NCBI GenBank assembly: GCA_000469685.2
Contig: LS997566.1
Location: forward strand, 17,178,045-17,242,044
Length of the DNA stretch: 64,000 nucleotides
Direction: 5' to 3'
Origin: Haemonchus contortus
Taxonomy: Eukaryota > Nematoda > Chromadorea > Rhabditida > Trichostrongylidae
Shown here piece by piece: positions 11,871 through 25,030 of this stretch. The position numbers and the translations under genes were made by a program. Positions within the stretch are counted from its first letter, which is position 1. Every line of letters begins with the position of its first letter. The notes beneath the pieces were generated by a model. That model was not told the origin of the DNA, searched no databases, and was given only the letters and a program-made list of their open reading frames with translations.

Positions 11871-14217
11871 ATACCTGTCACTGAAAATAGCCACTAAAGT
11901 ATTTTCGAGCTCCATAATACACCTTGTAGCTGTTGAATCCAGAGCTTTACCGTGTTACTACTTTAATTTCTCCTACCCAGAAATCCACTGCGCATTCAGG
12001 CATTTCCTAAGATACTGTACCAGAGCGACTCGAAAAAAATCGTTTCGAACAAGTGGGGAATTCACGAATTTCTCTCGAAATAGCATTTAAACGAAAAACG
12101 GTTTTGTCCTTTTCCGATTTTTCCCGGTGTAACAACGGCTCAAACTTAGCTATTCAGAGCACAGGCTTTTTATTCACATTCGCATGAGTGGCTGGTTCAT
12201 CGTGAGATCGGTCTTCCATGACTAACTGCGGAATATGAAGTTTCCGAGAAATCCTTTTTCTTCGGTTTTTTATTTTACGAACTCCACACAGTGCAGCTTT
12301 TTCATTTTTTTTTCATGTCATATAAGTGAGTCAGTCCAGAAAATGGTCACCTGACCTGACGGTCTTCCAGCTGATGAATCAGAAATGCACTGTGTTCGAA
12401 TCAGCCCCTGTTTGCCCACTATGCCAGTCAAGCAACTACGAAGTACAGTAAAGTCTCAGAAACGAAGGCTATGAACTGGTCGCATTCAAGCCTGACAATA
12501 TGGACCCTTTACTGAGGGCCTTTCCTGCGCGATAATCTGATCACAAGTGATTTGTAAAGGACTCATGGTCAGCGAATTCAACATGAAGTGCTGACACCTG
12601 TAAGGGGTCCCCGACTACGCAAAGTGGGGCACTTAGGTGGAGGCAGCAGGAAATGGCTACCCAGCAACCAGTCGGTTGCAGCCATCACAAGTGATCGGGG
12701 TCGTCGCAATCGATGATGATAGTGATAATACATTGTCTCGAATCGGGCGCACATACACGCCTATACACGCACGTATACACATACCACACACACCACACAT
12801 CCACAGGGAATCGTGTATGAGAGCGAGAGCGCCGCCATAGTCGCTGTGTAATGTGGTCGCCCGCCGCACTCTCGATCGCCGCCCGTTGTGCGGGTGCCGA
12901 CCACCCTCCAGGGCTAAATCAACACATATCACGCCATCGTAGCGGACGCTTCAGTGTTTTTTGTAACTCCGCCCACCTTTGGACATTCTGTCGCTCGCTC
13001 GCTCGCTGTCGCTTCCTTCCTTGCCATAGTTTTACATCCAGTAACTGCGGGTGGCCCAGGGCCTTTTTCTGTTTAGCTTCGGTGGTGAGGTTAATCCGCG
13101 ATTTCTTCTATTATCTGAGACAGTCTATCTTGTCTACCTAGGCGTCGTAGGCAGCGGAACTTTTTCAGAAATGAGCTTGAGCTTTCACCACCTACTGTGT
13201 AAGTCCTACTCATCCCTAGATCTCCAGAGGGCTACTGGATTAGCCATGCTTTGATCATGATCTTGAAGCTCCGTTCGCTTCAGAACTGTTGTACGGGAAA
13301 TTTGATTGCTCTACTACTCCATAATTTGGATTCTACTTCGCTTCTACAACTCATCTGCTACAATTTTGATGAAGGGGTTTGTAAACAGGTTTTCGGGTGC
13401 GTTTGCTCTGACTCGAAGTTCAAGCTAGATGTGGAGAGTTCTGTTTCTCAGAATATTCCATTCAAAAATTCTGCGCAGCAATTACTCGTAACAGTGAAGG
13501 TTGTTCTGCATACTTGTCTTCCTTCAACTTTAACCTCACATATGTCGATTTTCAAGTCTCATTGCTCATTCTCTTCCGTTTTCCTGATCCTCAAAGTTGC
13601 TCCTGAATTTGGTGGTGGTGCTTACTGCATGATGGAGATTGTGCTGGGTAGGTGACATGATTACCTGAAACGGTTGCGCTGCGAGATGTGTGCTAGTGGA
13701 GGGGCGGGACGTGTATGAGTGGCAGACCGTGTTGGACCTACATTGTATTTCATGTGGTAGATGGTCTACCTTAAATGGATTAACCGATATGGCAGGGAAG
13801 AACCATTAAAAAAGAGGTACCTTAGGTTTTTCACAAGTGATACTAGTAGATCAGGTGCTCTTTCTGCAACGAAAGTGGTATCATAAAACGAGATCTCTTT
13901 GATGCAACAGATTTCCCGTACAGAATTCTTTTGTTCTTCACTAAAAAAGACTGCTTTCCTCTTCGCTCCTCCTCCTCTCTCCTTACCATTTTCGAGCACT
14001 CTCCTTCAGATATCCCTGAATGAGCAGGTACTTGCGCTCATGCGTATAAATCCATAGTCGTTCGAGTGCCTTCATTGCTAAATTCTTGGTCAAGGAATCA
14101 ATTTCACTTTCTGAAGCTCTTGCGCTTTTCTACACTGAATTTGATATTCAGCGTTTTCTGAAAGTGTATCAAAAAGAAGATGGAGTGTAGTGAAAAGTAG
14201 CTACTATTACATGAGCA
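11871..14217. other. Non-coding; CpG-rich patch at 12835-12960
   Basis: No phase-consistent exons are seen. The block 12835-12960 is unusually rich in CG (runs such as GATCGCCGCCCG), like other patches at 20.2, 23.2, 26.7 and 30.4 kb that may be promoters or 5' exons of a long gene. A frame of 134 codons at 13251-13655 has no motif and is not called. Confidence 0.4.
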
Positions 14218-14425
14218 TGTCCCAAATCCCAGATACCCTTCCAACCCAACCGAGCCTTCCACCCATAGGTCGGTCGGTTGATACTATACCCGTCCAAAAA
14301 GATAGAAAAACATTGACTTGTACATGCAACGGCTGTTCACCGGAAGTCATCATGTAGGCCACATAAGTATTCATAACCTGCGCTACAATCCAAATGGAAT
14401 TTGAATGCGGAGAGTCATCCGAGAA
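14218..14425 (+). mobile_element. tRNA-derived SINE, head-truncated copy B
   Basis: It matches the SINE body: CCGAGCCTTCCACCCAT, GACTTGTACAT, GTAGGCCACATA(A/C)G and the GGAATTTGAATGCGG block. The tRNA-like head with A and B boxes is missing or unrecognisable. Confidence 0.7.
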
Positions 14426-17024
14426 ATGGGAATGATTGGTGATAGAGGACGATATCTTTTCGTATCTCATCTTGAAGGGGACTTTATCTCAGGTTATTTG
14501 TTGCCAACCCCGTTATCTGCCCTGCTAGGGAGAAGGCTCTGTGATTCGGGATTCAGCATGAGATTCAGAGGAGCCGTGCTCTTCACTCAGCTCTCTCGTT
14601 TTCCAGAAGACTCTACGACATTTCTTCCCTATAGTTTCTCTTTGAAGAAGAACGAAAAAGAACCGTGTTAAGAGGTTTTGTTAGACCGTAGTACTTCTTT
14701 ATTTGGCATGGACGAGTTATCGAAATGGAAAATACTCGGATTGAAGAGATAATGTGTGCTGAGTTTGTTAGTTTTCATACTTTTGTCTTTCCGTTTATGG
14801 CTTCTCGCAGACGATTCGAACTGCGCCTTCCTCATGAGATATATGTCCTCGAATTGGGCAACTAGAAGGGGCGAAGCAAGAGTTTAGTGAAGTATAGTAA
14901 AGCAGTATATGACCACCTTGTAGGCCAGACGTCATTGAGAGTGTTGTAGGATTTTCAGAAGAGAGTGCTTATTGTAGATTAGGCGCCCCATGTGGGAGCC
15001 CGTGCAGCGAAGCAGTTCGTACATTTTCGGATCGTACCACCTAGTTTACTAGGGCATTGATAATGGAGTGTGAACCTGCATACTCTTCTCAGAAGTACAG
15101 CTCATAGTCGGCTAACCTTCCCTGTATGTAGCTGTATGGCGACTGCTTATGTTGTCCATTGCCTGTTTGACCGTCGCCGAGTGGCTGCCATTTCATCTAG
15201 TATTTTTCTTCCACCTACATGAATGCCTTCTACCAACTCGATTCAATTTATGTCTGGGAAACTGATCTTTTCTCTGATCGAACTTTCCAAATAAAATGGC
15301 AAAGTAATTTTGACAATTTCTGATGTGCTTCTCTGTACTTAGTGCGGCAAAGGAACATTTTTTGGTTTCTTCCTAGTTTTTTTCTGCAGTGCTTACTCAT
15401 TCAAGTGGGAATGGGTTATATGTCTCCTATGAAATGGATTGAACAAGCAAATCCGGTGTAAGAAGAGTCGCTCTCCACTTGACTACGACGTCAGTTCCGA
15501 TCAGTATGGTGAAATCTTCTATGGAATTGCGTGATGAAACGATTCACGTAGGTTCAACAACGGGGTCCAAAGAGACGTCTGGTCAACTCCACTGTGAGAG
15601 GTGAGATCGGGTCAGCGACCGTATTTTCTTTCATCCTTGTCGGGATCAAAAAATAAACACAAACAGACAAACAAACCACAAACAAACAATTAACACAACA
15701 ACAAACAACAGCCTAGAATTAGCTGGATTCCCTCACAGGAGTACCGAAAAGCTCTCAAGCATTACATGGGAAGTTGTCTTTGAGATGTCGCAACACCTTC
15801 GTAGTAGAGTCGTAGTTCTCAAACGGCTTTCAGGAGGAATACCTACAGAATTCACTCCTGGTCAAGTAAAGAGCACTCACCTCGCTCCATCTCCTCTCTT
15901 TCAGGTAGATTGATTTCCTCTCTCGCCAACCTTCCTACCTGCCTTTCCTACCTGAAGACTGAACATTGCGCCGGTGCCGCCTGATTTTCTGATTTTCTAT
16001 TTAAGATCAAGCCATATATGTACTTTTGTAGATTTTTACAAAACTACTCTTCATTCATGGGTACTGAGTCCCCATGTTAATCAGGTTGCTGACTAAGTTT
16101 GATCCTATATTGGAGGTGACATTGCCAACCCATGTCGAGCTCGTTTCTTCAGTCCTTCTCATGCGAACGTTGCCGTAGGCATTTTCAGTTTCTGCAAGAA
16201 TGCGCCATTTGTCTTGTTCACAGTGATTTACGAGCTGCTCACCGCACCTACTTGCACTGCCATTGGAAATGTCTGCAATTTCACGTGTACGGAGCTTTGA
16301 AGGAGGCGTCAACGTCGAAATTCTGTCGGTCTGCGTATGTGGGCGCTTTTGTGATGAAGGTGACATCTCAAGCGTCGTCTGGTTTCCGCACAACTCCAGC
16401 GCGCCGACCGACTTGGACGACGGAGGCGGACGACATCATTCTCGAGGCTTAGCCCAATTCCTCGATGATGATTGTCTCGTGATAGTCACGCACAACCACT
16501 AATCACCTTTTTTCGGAGCAATATCGCTTCTTCACATTCTTTAATTGACCCGTTCTACGACAACTTTTTAGTTGAAAGTAAACCTGTCCCCATTCTGTTG
16601 ATGGTAGTTGATGGATCTGTACAGGTACATTTTCTTGTTTGATAGTACTGCAATTACTGTTTGCATACATATCTGACACAGCTTAAATATGAGCGTGGTA
16701 TTGAACAATAGCCGGGGATGCGCCGCGCATCCTTTTTTATTCAAATTTATATGGGCACTTGATGCATGCTCAATTTTTCATTTTCATTTTTTTCAGATTT
16801 TAAAGTTTACTTAGTTAGTAGAAAAGTAGGATTTGTTAATTCGTTTATGAATTGAAGGGTCGAAGTGGTGATCTGTTCAAATGGTATTCTCCTAACCCCC
16901 AACTGCCCCGCGCTTTCAACCATCTTCGAGTTTGTCTCATTCATTCCACTTTAAACACAGTTCTGTCGTTATTTTTGAAAATGAGAATACTTAGAGGTTC
17001 AGGAAAAGGAAGTTATGCTCTGTA
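14426..17024. other. Mostly non-coding; ambiguous open region 16055-16500
   Basis: 16055-16393 (minus) is open for 112 codons with polar, protein-like composition, and 16263-16502 (plus) is open for 79 codons ending LDDDCLVIVTHNH. Neither has a clear splice site at its open end, so neither is called. A short palindrome, GGATGCGCCGCGCATCC followed by a T run, lies near 16718-16740. Nothing else stands out. Confidence 0.35.
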
Positions 17025-17037
17025 ATCCCTTCCATCA

Positions 17038-17316
17038 GCTCGTAAGTGGTGTAGTGGGAAGTGGCACGCCATGACACACGATTGGTCGCGGGTTCAAACC
17101 CGTATGGATATCCGCCTGACCAGCCGAGCCCTCCATCTCTTCAGGATCGGTAAATTGGTACCAGACTCGTCCGGGACAAAAGCACTGACTCAAGTCTTCG
17201 GTTAGGCCATACACACATTCAATACGCCACCACGGTATTGAATGAGGTTGAGTGTGTGGCGCATCTCTCAGACGCGATTGCTCAACGCTCAGAGACTTCA
17301 TCCTTATTCGTTATTC
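17038..17316 (+). mobile_element. tRNA-derived SINE copy C
   Basis: The head carries an A-box-like GTGGTGTAGTGGGAAGTGGC and a B-box-like GGGTTCAAACCC (about 17091-17102). The body has the CCGAGCCCTCCATC, GGTACCAGACTCGTC, GCACTGACT, AGGCCATA and CAGACG blocks. Flanks read AATCCCTTCCAT on the left and AATCCCTTTCCAT on the right (about 17317-17330), an imperfect target-site duplication. Such elements are transcribed by RNA polymerase III and moved by a LINE enzyme. Confidence 0.88.
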
Positions 17317-17802
17317 AATCCCTTTCCATGCTGACACACTCCATTTTCGTTGGATAATGTACCTTCTGTCATTTTCCAGTCGTCATAACCTACTCTTACG
17401 TAATCCTTCCATCAGTGACGTTCCATGGCACCATGGAAGAATGCCTAAGATCAAAACTGTGCCGGAGGGGATTATTTCTCTGCTCTTAGAAAGCGTATTT
17501 TTTCCTCTCTTCCAAGTTGCTCCCCTGAACTAGTCATATCATATCTCGGAGGGCGATGAGAAATTTTTTTCCGCGAAGGTCCAGCAGCTGTGATCACGCT
17601 TGATTCTTTATTGGTGAACTTCAGCCACTCCTGTATCGTCACAGGCTAACTCGTACAATATTTACAGCACAACAAGTTGTTCTTTGATGATTCCATTGGT
17701 ATTGAGTGCAAACTTGCTGGATGAACTCTAGCACAGACTTTTCATAGGAATTTCTAGTGTCACTACAGCAATAACACTGGTAGAAAAAGCACCTCTTTAG
17801 GA

Positions 17803-18106
17803 GGGCGGAGGTGGTGTAGTGGTAAGTAGTGCACTATTTCACACACACGGTCAGGGATTAGAATCCCGGATCGATGTCCGCCTAGGCCAACCAAGCCTTC
17901 CATCCATTGGGGGTCGGGTAGCTGGTACCAGACTTGTCTGGGAGGATAAAAGCACTGACTTGTACCCCAGTTGGCCACCGCAAGTCATTGTATAGGCCAC
18001 ATACGCATTCATTACTCCACTACGATTCTGAATGGAAGTCGAGTGCGGGGCATATCTCTCAGACGGGATTGATTAACGCCAAAAACTTTATCCTTTATCC
18101 TTTTAT
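17803..18106 (+). mobile_element. tRNA-derived SINE copy D with perfect 12-bp target-site duplication
   Basis: This is the reference copy. ACCTCTTTAGGA lies directly on both sides (17791-17802 and 18107-18118), giving a 304-base element. The head has A-box-like GGTGGTGTAGTGGTAAGTAG and B-box-like GGATTAGAATCC; the body is about 230 bases and the 3' end is an A/T-rich ACTTTATCCTTTATCC tail. The clean duplication shows retrotransposition and a fairly recent insertion. Confidence 0.95.
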
Positions 18107-18118
18107 ACCTCTTTAGGA

Positions 18119-21100
18119 TTTCATCTCATCTATAAATAAGTGAAAAATGACAATTGAAAAGTAGTAACAATGCTCACCTAAGTGGAAGAGCTGCAGCCCA
18201 AATCAACGCATGCCCTCCGAACGTCCCTGTGTGACTGAGCAGCTTTCTTATGAGATCTCCGTGCTCCGGGAGTTTTTTACCGGCTCCGCCCTCCGTCATA
18301 CGCATGTTTCAAATTTGCGAATTCGCTGCAGTCTATATTGACTCTATTGATCGATGGGGAGTTTGTGGCAATGAGTGACAACGCAGAGCAGAGGGAGGAA
18401 TCAACGGCGGCGGAGGCAAGGAGGCGGCGACGACCGGCTGGAGGCTGGAATCGGACAGGGACAGGCGACGCCCTTCCCTACTTGCCATTCCCACAAATCG
18501 TCCCTTAAATGGGGGGTTTCTTAACCTGTTCATAGTGACCTCAACGAGATTACGGTATAGTTTTTCGGGGGCGTATTCGTTCAGACATTCACTCTGTCAT
18601 TGTCCAGCGTTTTTTCGTGGTCTAGACTTAGCTTCTGCTATCATGGTTGCGCTAAACAGGTGACGGAGTTCCGCTTTTAGTACGTAGTAATAAGAAAAAG
18701 CTGTTTGCAGCTTTCCACAAGGGGCATAGAGAGTATTGAGAGAGAATAATGATCTTGTTGTAGTAATAGTAAAACCAAACCATTTGTCATAATCCTAGAC
18801 AAGTACCCAATGATTACTACCTCCCCACGAGAAAATGACGGAGAACCCTTCCCACTGATTGCCTCTCAGGTATTTTAGATTAACTTCCTTCCAAATGTCT
18901 TTTCCCTTGAAAACTTTTTGGTGGTTCAGATGATTTGCTGGGCTTGGTGTTCCCATTAAAGTCTGTTACTCCAACCCTTGCGAATTTTATTTGCTTTTAT
19001 GTTTTCATGTAAGTTGAGGTGCTTATTACGTTTTCTTCTCATTTTGAAATAGAACGTCAATAAGAACACACGAATTCGGAAAGGACTCTTTTTGGGACTT
19101 TCTACTTGCCTTTCACTTCCTTCACCTCCTGTTATGAGTCGTCCTCCTCTCGTGGGCCACCAGCATTTTTTGGTTGAATTCTTCGATCGGTCTTGTTTTT
19201 CCTTTCCCTGTAGACCACCCAGTCTTCGACCTTACTCAGCACTCGTCTGATTTCTTGATTCTGAATTTTTCATACGAAATGAAATTTATGCTGTGTTTAG
19301 CTTTGATAAATTCCCAAGAATGAGATTTGCTTCTGATAAGGGGGACAATGCGACTTGAGACCATGCATATCATAACCAAGGTGTTCTCCATCAGAATAAT
19401 TCGATTCCTCTATCGCTCTTCTTTGTTGATCCGCCCGAATAGATCCCAGTCGCATTGAAGGAGAAAGGCCAAATGAAAATTGGCTAATTTCTCCAATTAG
19501 TTTCTCCTTTCGACCATTTCGTTGTCATTACTTGTGCTTCTCTCTTCAGAGTTTTTTTTTCATTTTTTACGGCTTCCCCATTTCCATTTCGTTTTGTCGC
19601 ATCCTTTTTTGAACTTAACCCTCTGCTCACTCTTTTTTCTTCGTTTTGTAACTTTCGATGCTTTGTGCCTTCCCCATTTGATTTATCTCCTCTTTTGAGA
19701 ATTTTATTAATCAGTTTGACTTTCGTCCTTTTGCACAGTTTGACTTCGGCCTCTTTAAAAATTTTCTTTCACTTGTTACCGGCATACACCCCTGCCCTCC
19801 CAGAAGAAAAACTGTGAGACAATGATATGCTCAATGACAGGCGACTCGAATAGAGTCAACTCAGGAACTGCTTGAAGGTGTCTTCACCTGAGTGCCTTGA
19901 CTGCTTGGGGAAAACCGATTGCTTTCCCGCAATACCGAGAGGGGGCCTGCCGTAGTTCTTCATGCAGCATGGTCTAGGCTCTCGTTTGCCCTACTCTTCG
20001 ACCATTCCCCAGAATAGTGCTGGCACTCTCCCAGTTTGTTTATGTAATCTGGATTAATTGCGTCTAAATGCCCAATTGCCACCCACTCTTCAATATTCAA
20101 TCCTGTACTGGCTAGGCTACAATACGAACCCTAGACATAACACATACTATTGCTCAGTAAATTGAGGACTCCACACGCACGGCTGGACGCAATCGGATCT
20201 CAAGATCTGACCTTACCTTCGGTCGGTCCGAAGACCAACTGAAGGGCGCCCGTCGTCTGCTATGTCCGCCATCGTCGCCATCACCACCGCTGCCACCATG
20301 CGCGCATTTACAACGCAAGACAACTTACGATTCCTATTACTTCGCCCTCTCGCCCCCCTCCCGCACACCTCAACTACCACTATTGTCAACCCCCGAATTG
20401 GCTGTAAAAGGCCTTGGGAAAATGGTACAATCCAGAAGGGTTGCCCCCATGAGAGGGAGGGTAAAAATAAAAAACACCTGTAGTTAGCCCGTCCGGGGCT
20501 TACCCAACTAACTATGCTGTCTACCAAGATGGGGAAGTACGACGTTATCGTCATAACTATCTGAGTTGGAATTGATTTCACCATCAGTGGATTCTTCTTA
20601 TTTATCCTTTTCTTGAGCGGTATTTTTCACGATACCTACATCCATATCTAGAGAGATTGACTTAGCATTCGCGAGGATCAGGTCCGACCAGAACGCCGCT
20701 ATGAAACCAGTACGGCAAGCAAATCTGTCAAGTTCGTACTACTCTTGCTCCCTGTGTAGCTGAGCTCTAGTTGACTTTCTGGCTGGCTTCCAGCACATTT
20801 TCGCTTTTCCTTACGTCATAGCTGGCACGATAGAAACGTCACGGCAGCACCTACCCCTCGTTGAGCGGCCGGCCGACCTTTCACCTCCACGACGGTGGGC
20901 GCACTTCGTTCCGAGTTGCCGAGATCTTGGCCTGTACTAGTTTTGTTGGTTTGCTCAGTGCGCTCTCGCATCGTTGCGTATTAGACAAATTGATCCTTCC
21001 TCAAGCTATAGGCCGGCTTTGTTACCTTCTGCACCCCTTTGCCATCACACTAAGACGTTTTTTTTAATTGAGAATCATTTGATTTTTCAAGATGCTTACA

Positions 21101-22495
21101 AATTAACCAACCTTTGAAAAAAGCCTATAAAAAACTCCTCTCTCTATGCTTTCATTCAGCCTTCAGTGATATTGAAATCGTGCCTAAGAATGTGATCGAT
21201 GCCAAAAATGTGACCCACGGACTTCTAATGGAGTCATCTCCACGCTTTCGACGGTTTTCAATTTAGCGGAAGTTTGAGGGTTTTGTTTTTGCACAGACCT
21301 ACTTGTGTACCTTGGTCAGCTAAGAAAGATACGATATTCCCAATACGGCAGAAGAAGAGTTCCACACGAACTAAGATAAAGAATTGCTTGGAATTTATTG
21401 GCTGCTTCAGATAATTTTTATCTCATGTCTTATTCCTTCAATTCATTACTAACGCTGTCTTTCATCGTGATTTTTCTGATTTGGACTCACTACTGCTTAT
21501 CTAGAATTTTCTCACAATGGCGTTCTCTTTACCACCGGGCCCATCCATCGGAGGGCATAGGTAGGTATGTACCCAACACAGCATTCAGAGCATTCCGCGT
21601 TGACTTTTCTATCCGGGCGATTCCCATTGTCGGAAAAAGGGCTTCGATTCGTGGAAGGCGTTGTGTAGGTTCACTGACTGTTGAGTCGGAAGAAAACTGA
21701 TTGAAGCATCAGTTTGTCCCGACTTATCGTTGAAATGGACGAGCTCACATGCCCTCCCAATTTTGAATAGGATTCCTCACACGTCGGTACCCGGAGTGAT
21801 ACCAAACATCTTGTACTCCCAGCTTGAATAATCCTCCGATGACTTCCCAATTTCTGAATAAAAGCATATAGGAGCAAATTGTACGTGAAAGTTGCGCAGG
21901 TGACGAGTACAGGTTTGTATCGAGCTTAAGATTTTCAGCGCTTTATATACTATGATCTCTCCTTCTTGATGACTTTCCAGAGATTCCCACCACTACCTAT
22001 CTTCCGTCACGTTGCATTTCTCGTGGTTGACTTGATGTTTGAAACATAGTAAGCCACACTTGTTCGTTGATGCCAATCTCTGGTCTTGCCGTCGTTTCAT
22101 CTTGGCTCTGTCGAGTTCGAGTCTACTATCTCCCACTTAAGGGTATTGTAACCTCAGGCGATTTCTGAAAGCATGCTCTAATCGCCATTTTTCTTCCACT
22201 ACATTGATCAGGATTTTCTGAAGACCAAAGCGTAGAAATTTTAGAATCCTCCCTTGAAGTGAGATTCATTGTCTCAATTATTGCCTACTGTTTTTTATTA
22301 TCTCGATTGATCGCTCCAAAGTCAATATTTATATGAAATCTTCTAAACTTATGTAAGTGAAGAAGTGAGTGAGATGATGTCTAGAAACTTAGGAAACTCC
22401 CACAGGAAGATCAAAATGGGGAGCGGCCAGGAAAGGCAGAGATTCCAAAGACGCCATATAGGGTTGGCCTGAGTGATGGTGGAATAGTAGCTTCT
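18119..22495. other. Long stretch without a supportable gene
   Basis: No phase-consistent exons were found. 20215-20350 is CpG-rich and may be a regulatory or 5' region. 19480-19800 is pyrimidine-rich. The 123-codon minus frame at 20213-20584 overlaps the CpG-rich block and has no motif. Confidence 0.45.
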
Positions 22496-22795
22496 CTAAG
22501 ACGAAGGATAAGGATGAAGTTTTTGCCGTAAATCAATCCAGCCTGAGGGATGCGCCCCGCACTCGACTTCCATTCAGAATCCTAGTCGCGTCCGAAATGC
22601 GTACGTGGCCCATGCAATGACTTGCGGTGGCCAGCTGTGCAAGTCAGTGCTTTTATCCTCCCAGACGAGTCTGGTACCGATTACCCCGGAGGGATGGAAG
22701 GCTTGGTTGGCCTAGGCGAAAATTGACCCCGGATTTGAACCCGTGGCCGTGTGTACGATATAGTACACCACATGCCACTACTCCACCTTCGCCCT
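22496..22795 (-). mobile_element. tRNA-derived SINE copy E
   Basis: On the minus strand the head reads GAAGGTGGAGTAGTGGCATG, then the B-box-like GGGTTCAAATCC, followed by the complete shared body and the AAACTTCATCCTTATCC tail. No clear target-site duplication was found. Confidence 0.88.
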
Positions 22796-23279
22796 ATTGC
22801 GAGCAATTACTTATTGTTAGACAGCCATGTGCACCCTCGGAATAAATCGTTTGTAGCCAGTTAAGGCGTAGGATGGCTCATATGGAAGAAGAGCAAAGCC
22901 ATATAGGAAGAACCGGCATTTTCCTCAGTTACTACGATGTCATGTTTCGTCTACCTTACGGTAGTGTGTTGCTTGTGCTACGGAACTCCTACTTTCCGGA
23001 CGATTTGTACATTCCCGATGTTCGGGGTTGTTTCTTGACACTTATCATTTGTTTCGTGGTGTCTAGCCGTGTTCTTTCAGCGTTTTCTGTTGTCCACGGT
23101 CAAAAACAACCCACATGCGTGATGACATCTGTCTCTCACTGTGTATATTCATCTAGCGTGCGGATCCGTCCGTATGCACGCATTTGTGTGCGTAATGATA
23201 ACGGCTTTTGCTAGTTGGCTGACAGCCGGTTGGCAGGTAATTCGCGGAGAAGAGGGCAGTAGGCAGTTTCTTCTTGACG

Positions 23280-23345
23280 ATGGCTGACGGCCGCCAACAA
23301 TGCATGTGTTACAACCGACCGAATCTACGACGATCGACAACGACG
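23280..23345 (+). CDS. Candidate 5' coding exon (phase 0), possibly of the zinc-finger gene
   Basis: An ATG opens 22 codons (MADGRQQCMCYNRPNLRRST and two more Thr) that end in phase 0 at ACG|GTGAGC, a good splice donor. It sits in a CpG-rich block (23160-23420) like a promoter-proximal first exon. The phase fits the exon at 27645-27725 and then the exon at 32655, both phase 0, so it could be a distal start of the zinc-finger gene. The link rests on phase alone. Confidence 0.3.
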
Positions 23346-23655
23346 GTGAGCGTCGCCATCGCTGACGGACGGACGGACGCTGACGATCGCCAAGCGTAGA
23401 GCACCGCGGCGCCGGCAATCACAGTCATTTTTCATCAGCGAAAAAATCGGCGGGCGTTTATCACACAGACAACTGAAGCACTCGTGGAATTTTTTCCATC
23501 GTCGCCACATTTCAACGGACTTCCGCACGTCAACCCCGCCGATCGCGCACTTTACAGCGGTGTTTTGTGAATTTTCATTTGCGTTAACATTCAGAATTCG
23601 TCTAACCCCAGTTATCTTCGCAGCGCTAGCTAAGTGTAGAAGCATCCAGAGTTGA

Positions 23656-23928
23656 ATGTTATTACTAGTTGAGCTTCGGTTGAAAAAAGCAGCATGGATA
23701 GATCGCACACAGACTATCTGGGGAATGTGTCTCAAACATATCCCTAATTTGGTGGCCAGGACGGTGGAAGAACAAGCTTCTTTTATGCCCAGTGAAGTTT
23801 GTAACTTAGCTGAAAAGCAGGCACAAATTCGTCTCATAGCAGATCCAAAAGTTATTGTGCGAGCAGAAAACGCGTTGAATCCATTCCACTATACTAAGTG
23901 GAAGTATGAAGCCTGGCATATCCCATAA
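23656..23928 (+). other. Open frame of unknown meaning
   Basis: 90 open codons contain CLKHIPNLVARTVEEQASF and a charged, protein-like remainder. I do not recognise the family, and no splice signals frame it convincingly. The opposite strand is also open for 170 codons, so a chance opening is quite possible. Confidence 0.2.
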
Positions 23929-24782
23929 GGGTTAGTCAACACCCGGTGAATCGTTCATATTCATTGGGGCTGTGAGTATGAGTCTACGTCATGGCTATTT
24001 CGATACATGCAGAAATACCACAGTATTGAATACTGGATAAAATGTTTGGGGAAGACTGGCACAAGGCATTCTATGTATGTCAGCTCACAGTATTGAAAAT
24101 GATCGAATGAGGCGTTAAGTAATTCCTTTTTCATATGCTCTTCCTACGAAGGGAATATTCGTGATGAGCTTATTCGTTGTAGGCTTACTATTCCAGGTCA
24201 TCATTTTCGTAAGAGCGAAGAAGTTTCGAAGAGGTTACCGCTCTCGCTTAACCGCAACCGAAATCAGAATTCGGGTTTTTGCTTTCCATTCTTAGACTTT
24301 TATATGTCCTCGCCTGCATGGAATGCTGAAATTCTTCCCGGAAAAATTTGATATGAGTTCAAATCAGCTGGTAATTCTGAGGTTCTTTCTCTTCGTTAGT
24401 ATCTTATGACCTGCTGACATAATATTTTGAAAGGCAGGAGCATGAATTTGGTATGGATTTATTCATCAAAGTGTAGCTGACCGTAACAGGCCTGGTCCCG
24501 CCAATGTCACCGTAGTAGAAGATTAGTTGAAGCGATTCTCGCACCGTACGAAAGGCATACAGTTGAAACTTGTAGAACACTGACTATCTCTGCGCTTCAG
24601 TTATAATACATTTTTTCGAAAAAGCTACCTTTGGATTTTTTTTTTGCTTTTGTACAGTTCACATTGAATGAAGTGGTAGCTCGAATACGAACATTCCGAG
24701 CTTAATTCCGAATCGTGTTTGTGTTGTTGTGTTGCGACCGGCATACATGCTAATGAAAAGTGGTAAAAAATGAAAGATTAAT

Positions 24783-25030
24783 TCTTAGAGCACTAATCAA
24801 TCCAGTCCCGCACTCGACTTCCATTCAGAATCGTAGTGGCTATTGAATGCATATGTGGCCTAAACAATGACTTGTGGTCTCCAGCTGGTGTACAAGTCAC
24901 TGATTTCATCCTCCCAGACTGGTCTGTAGCGGTTAACCTGCTTGAAAGGACAGGCGGATACTTGTCTGGGATTTGAATCATTGGCCATCCGTATGTGATA
25001 GTACGCCACTGCCGTTGCACCACCTCCTCT
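24783..25030 (-). mobile_element. tRNA-derived SINE copy F
   Basis: It is a minus-strand copy of the shared body; the head carries GGTGGTGCAACGGCAGTGGC and a decayed B box. The 3' end is shortened relative to copy D. Confidence 0.82.

Noticed and set aside
11301..11871. Long open frames rich in His/Thr or Val/Cys
   Set aside because: They are translations of the CA-rich microsatellite, open on both strands because the repeat contains no stops.
16055..16502. Overlapping open frames on both strands
   Set aside because: Each looks partly protein-like, but neither has a splice acceptor or start at its open end, and they cannot both be real in full.
16718..16740. Palindrome followed by T run, like a terminator
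   Set aside because: A bacterial-type terminator is out of place in a nematode genome, and no small RNA gene is visible next to it.
17035..17110. A functional tRNA gene suggested by A- and B-box-like motifs
   Set aside because: The same head recurs with a fixed body of about 230 bases at many sites, and copy D has a target duplication, so it is a SINE. The heads do not fold as clean tRNAs.
23325..23837. 170-codon minus-strand frame
   Set aside because: No motif and no splice signals. It overlaps the CpG-rich block where stops are rarer, and frames of this size are expected by chance in 64 kb.
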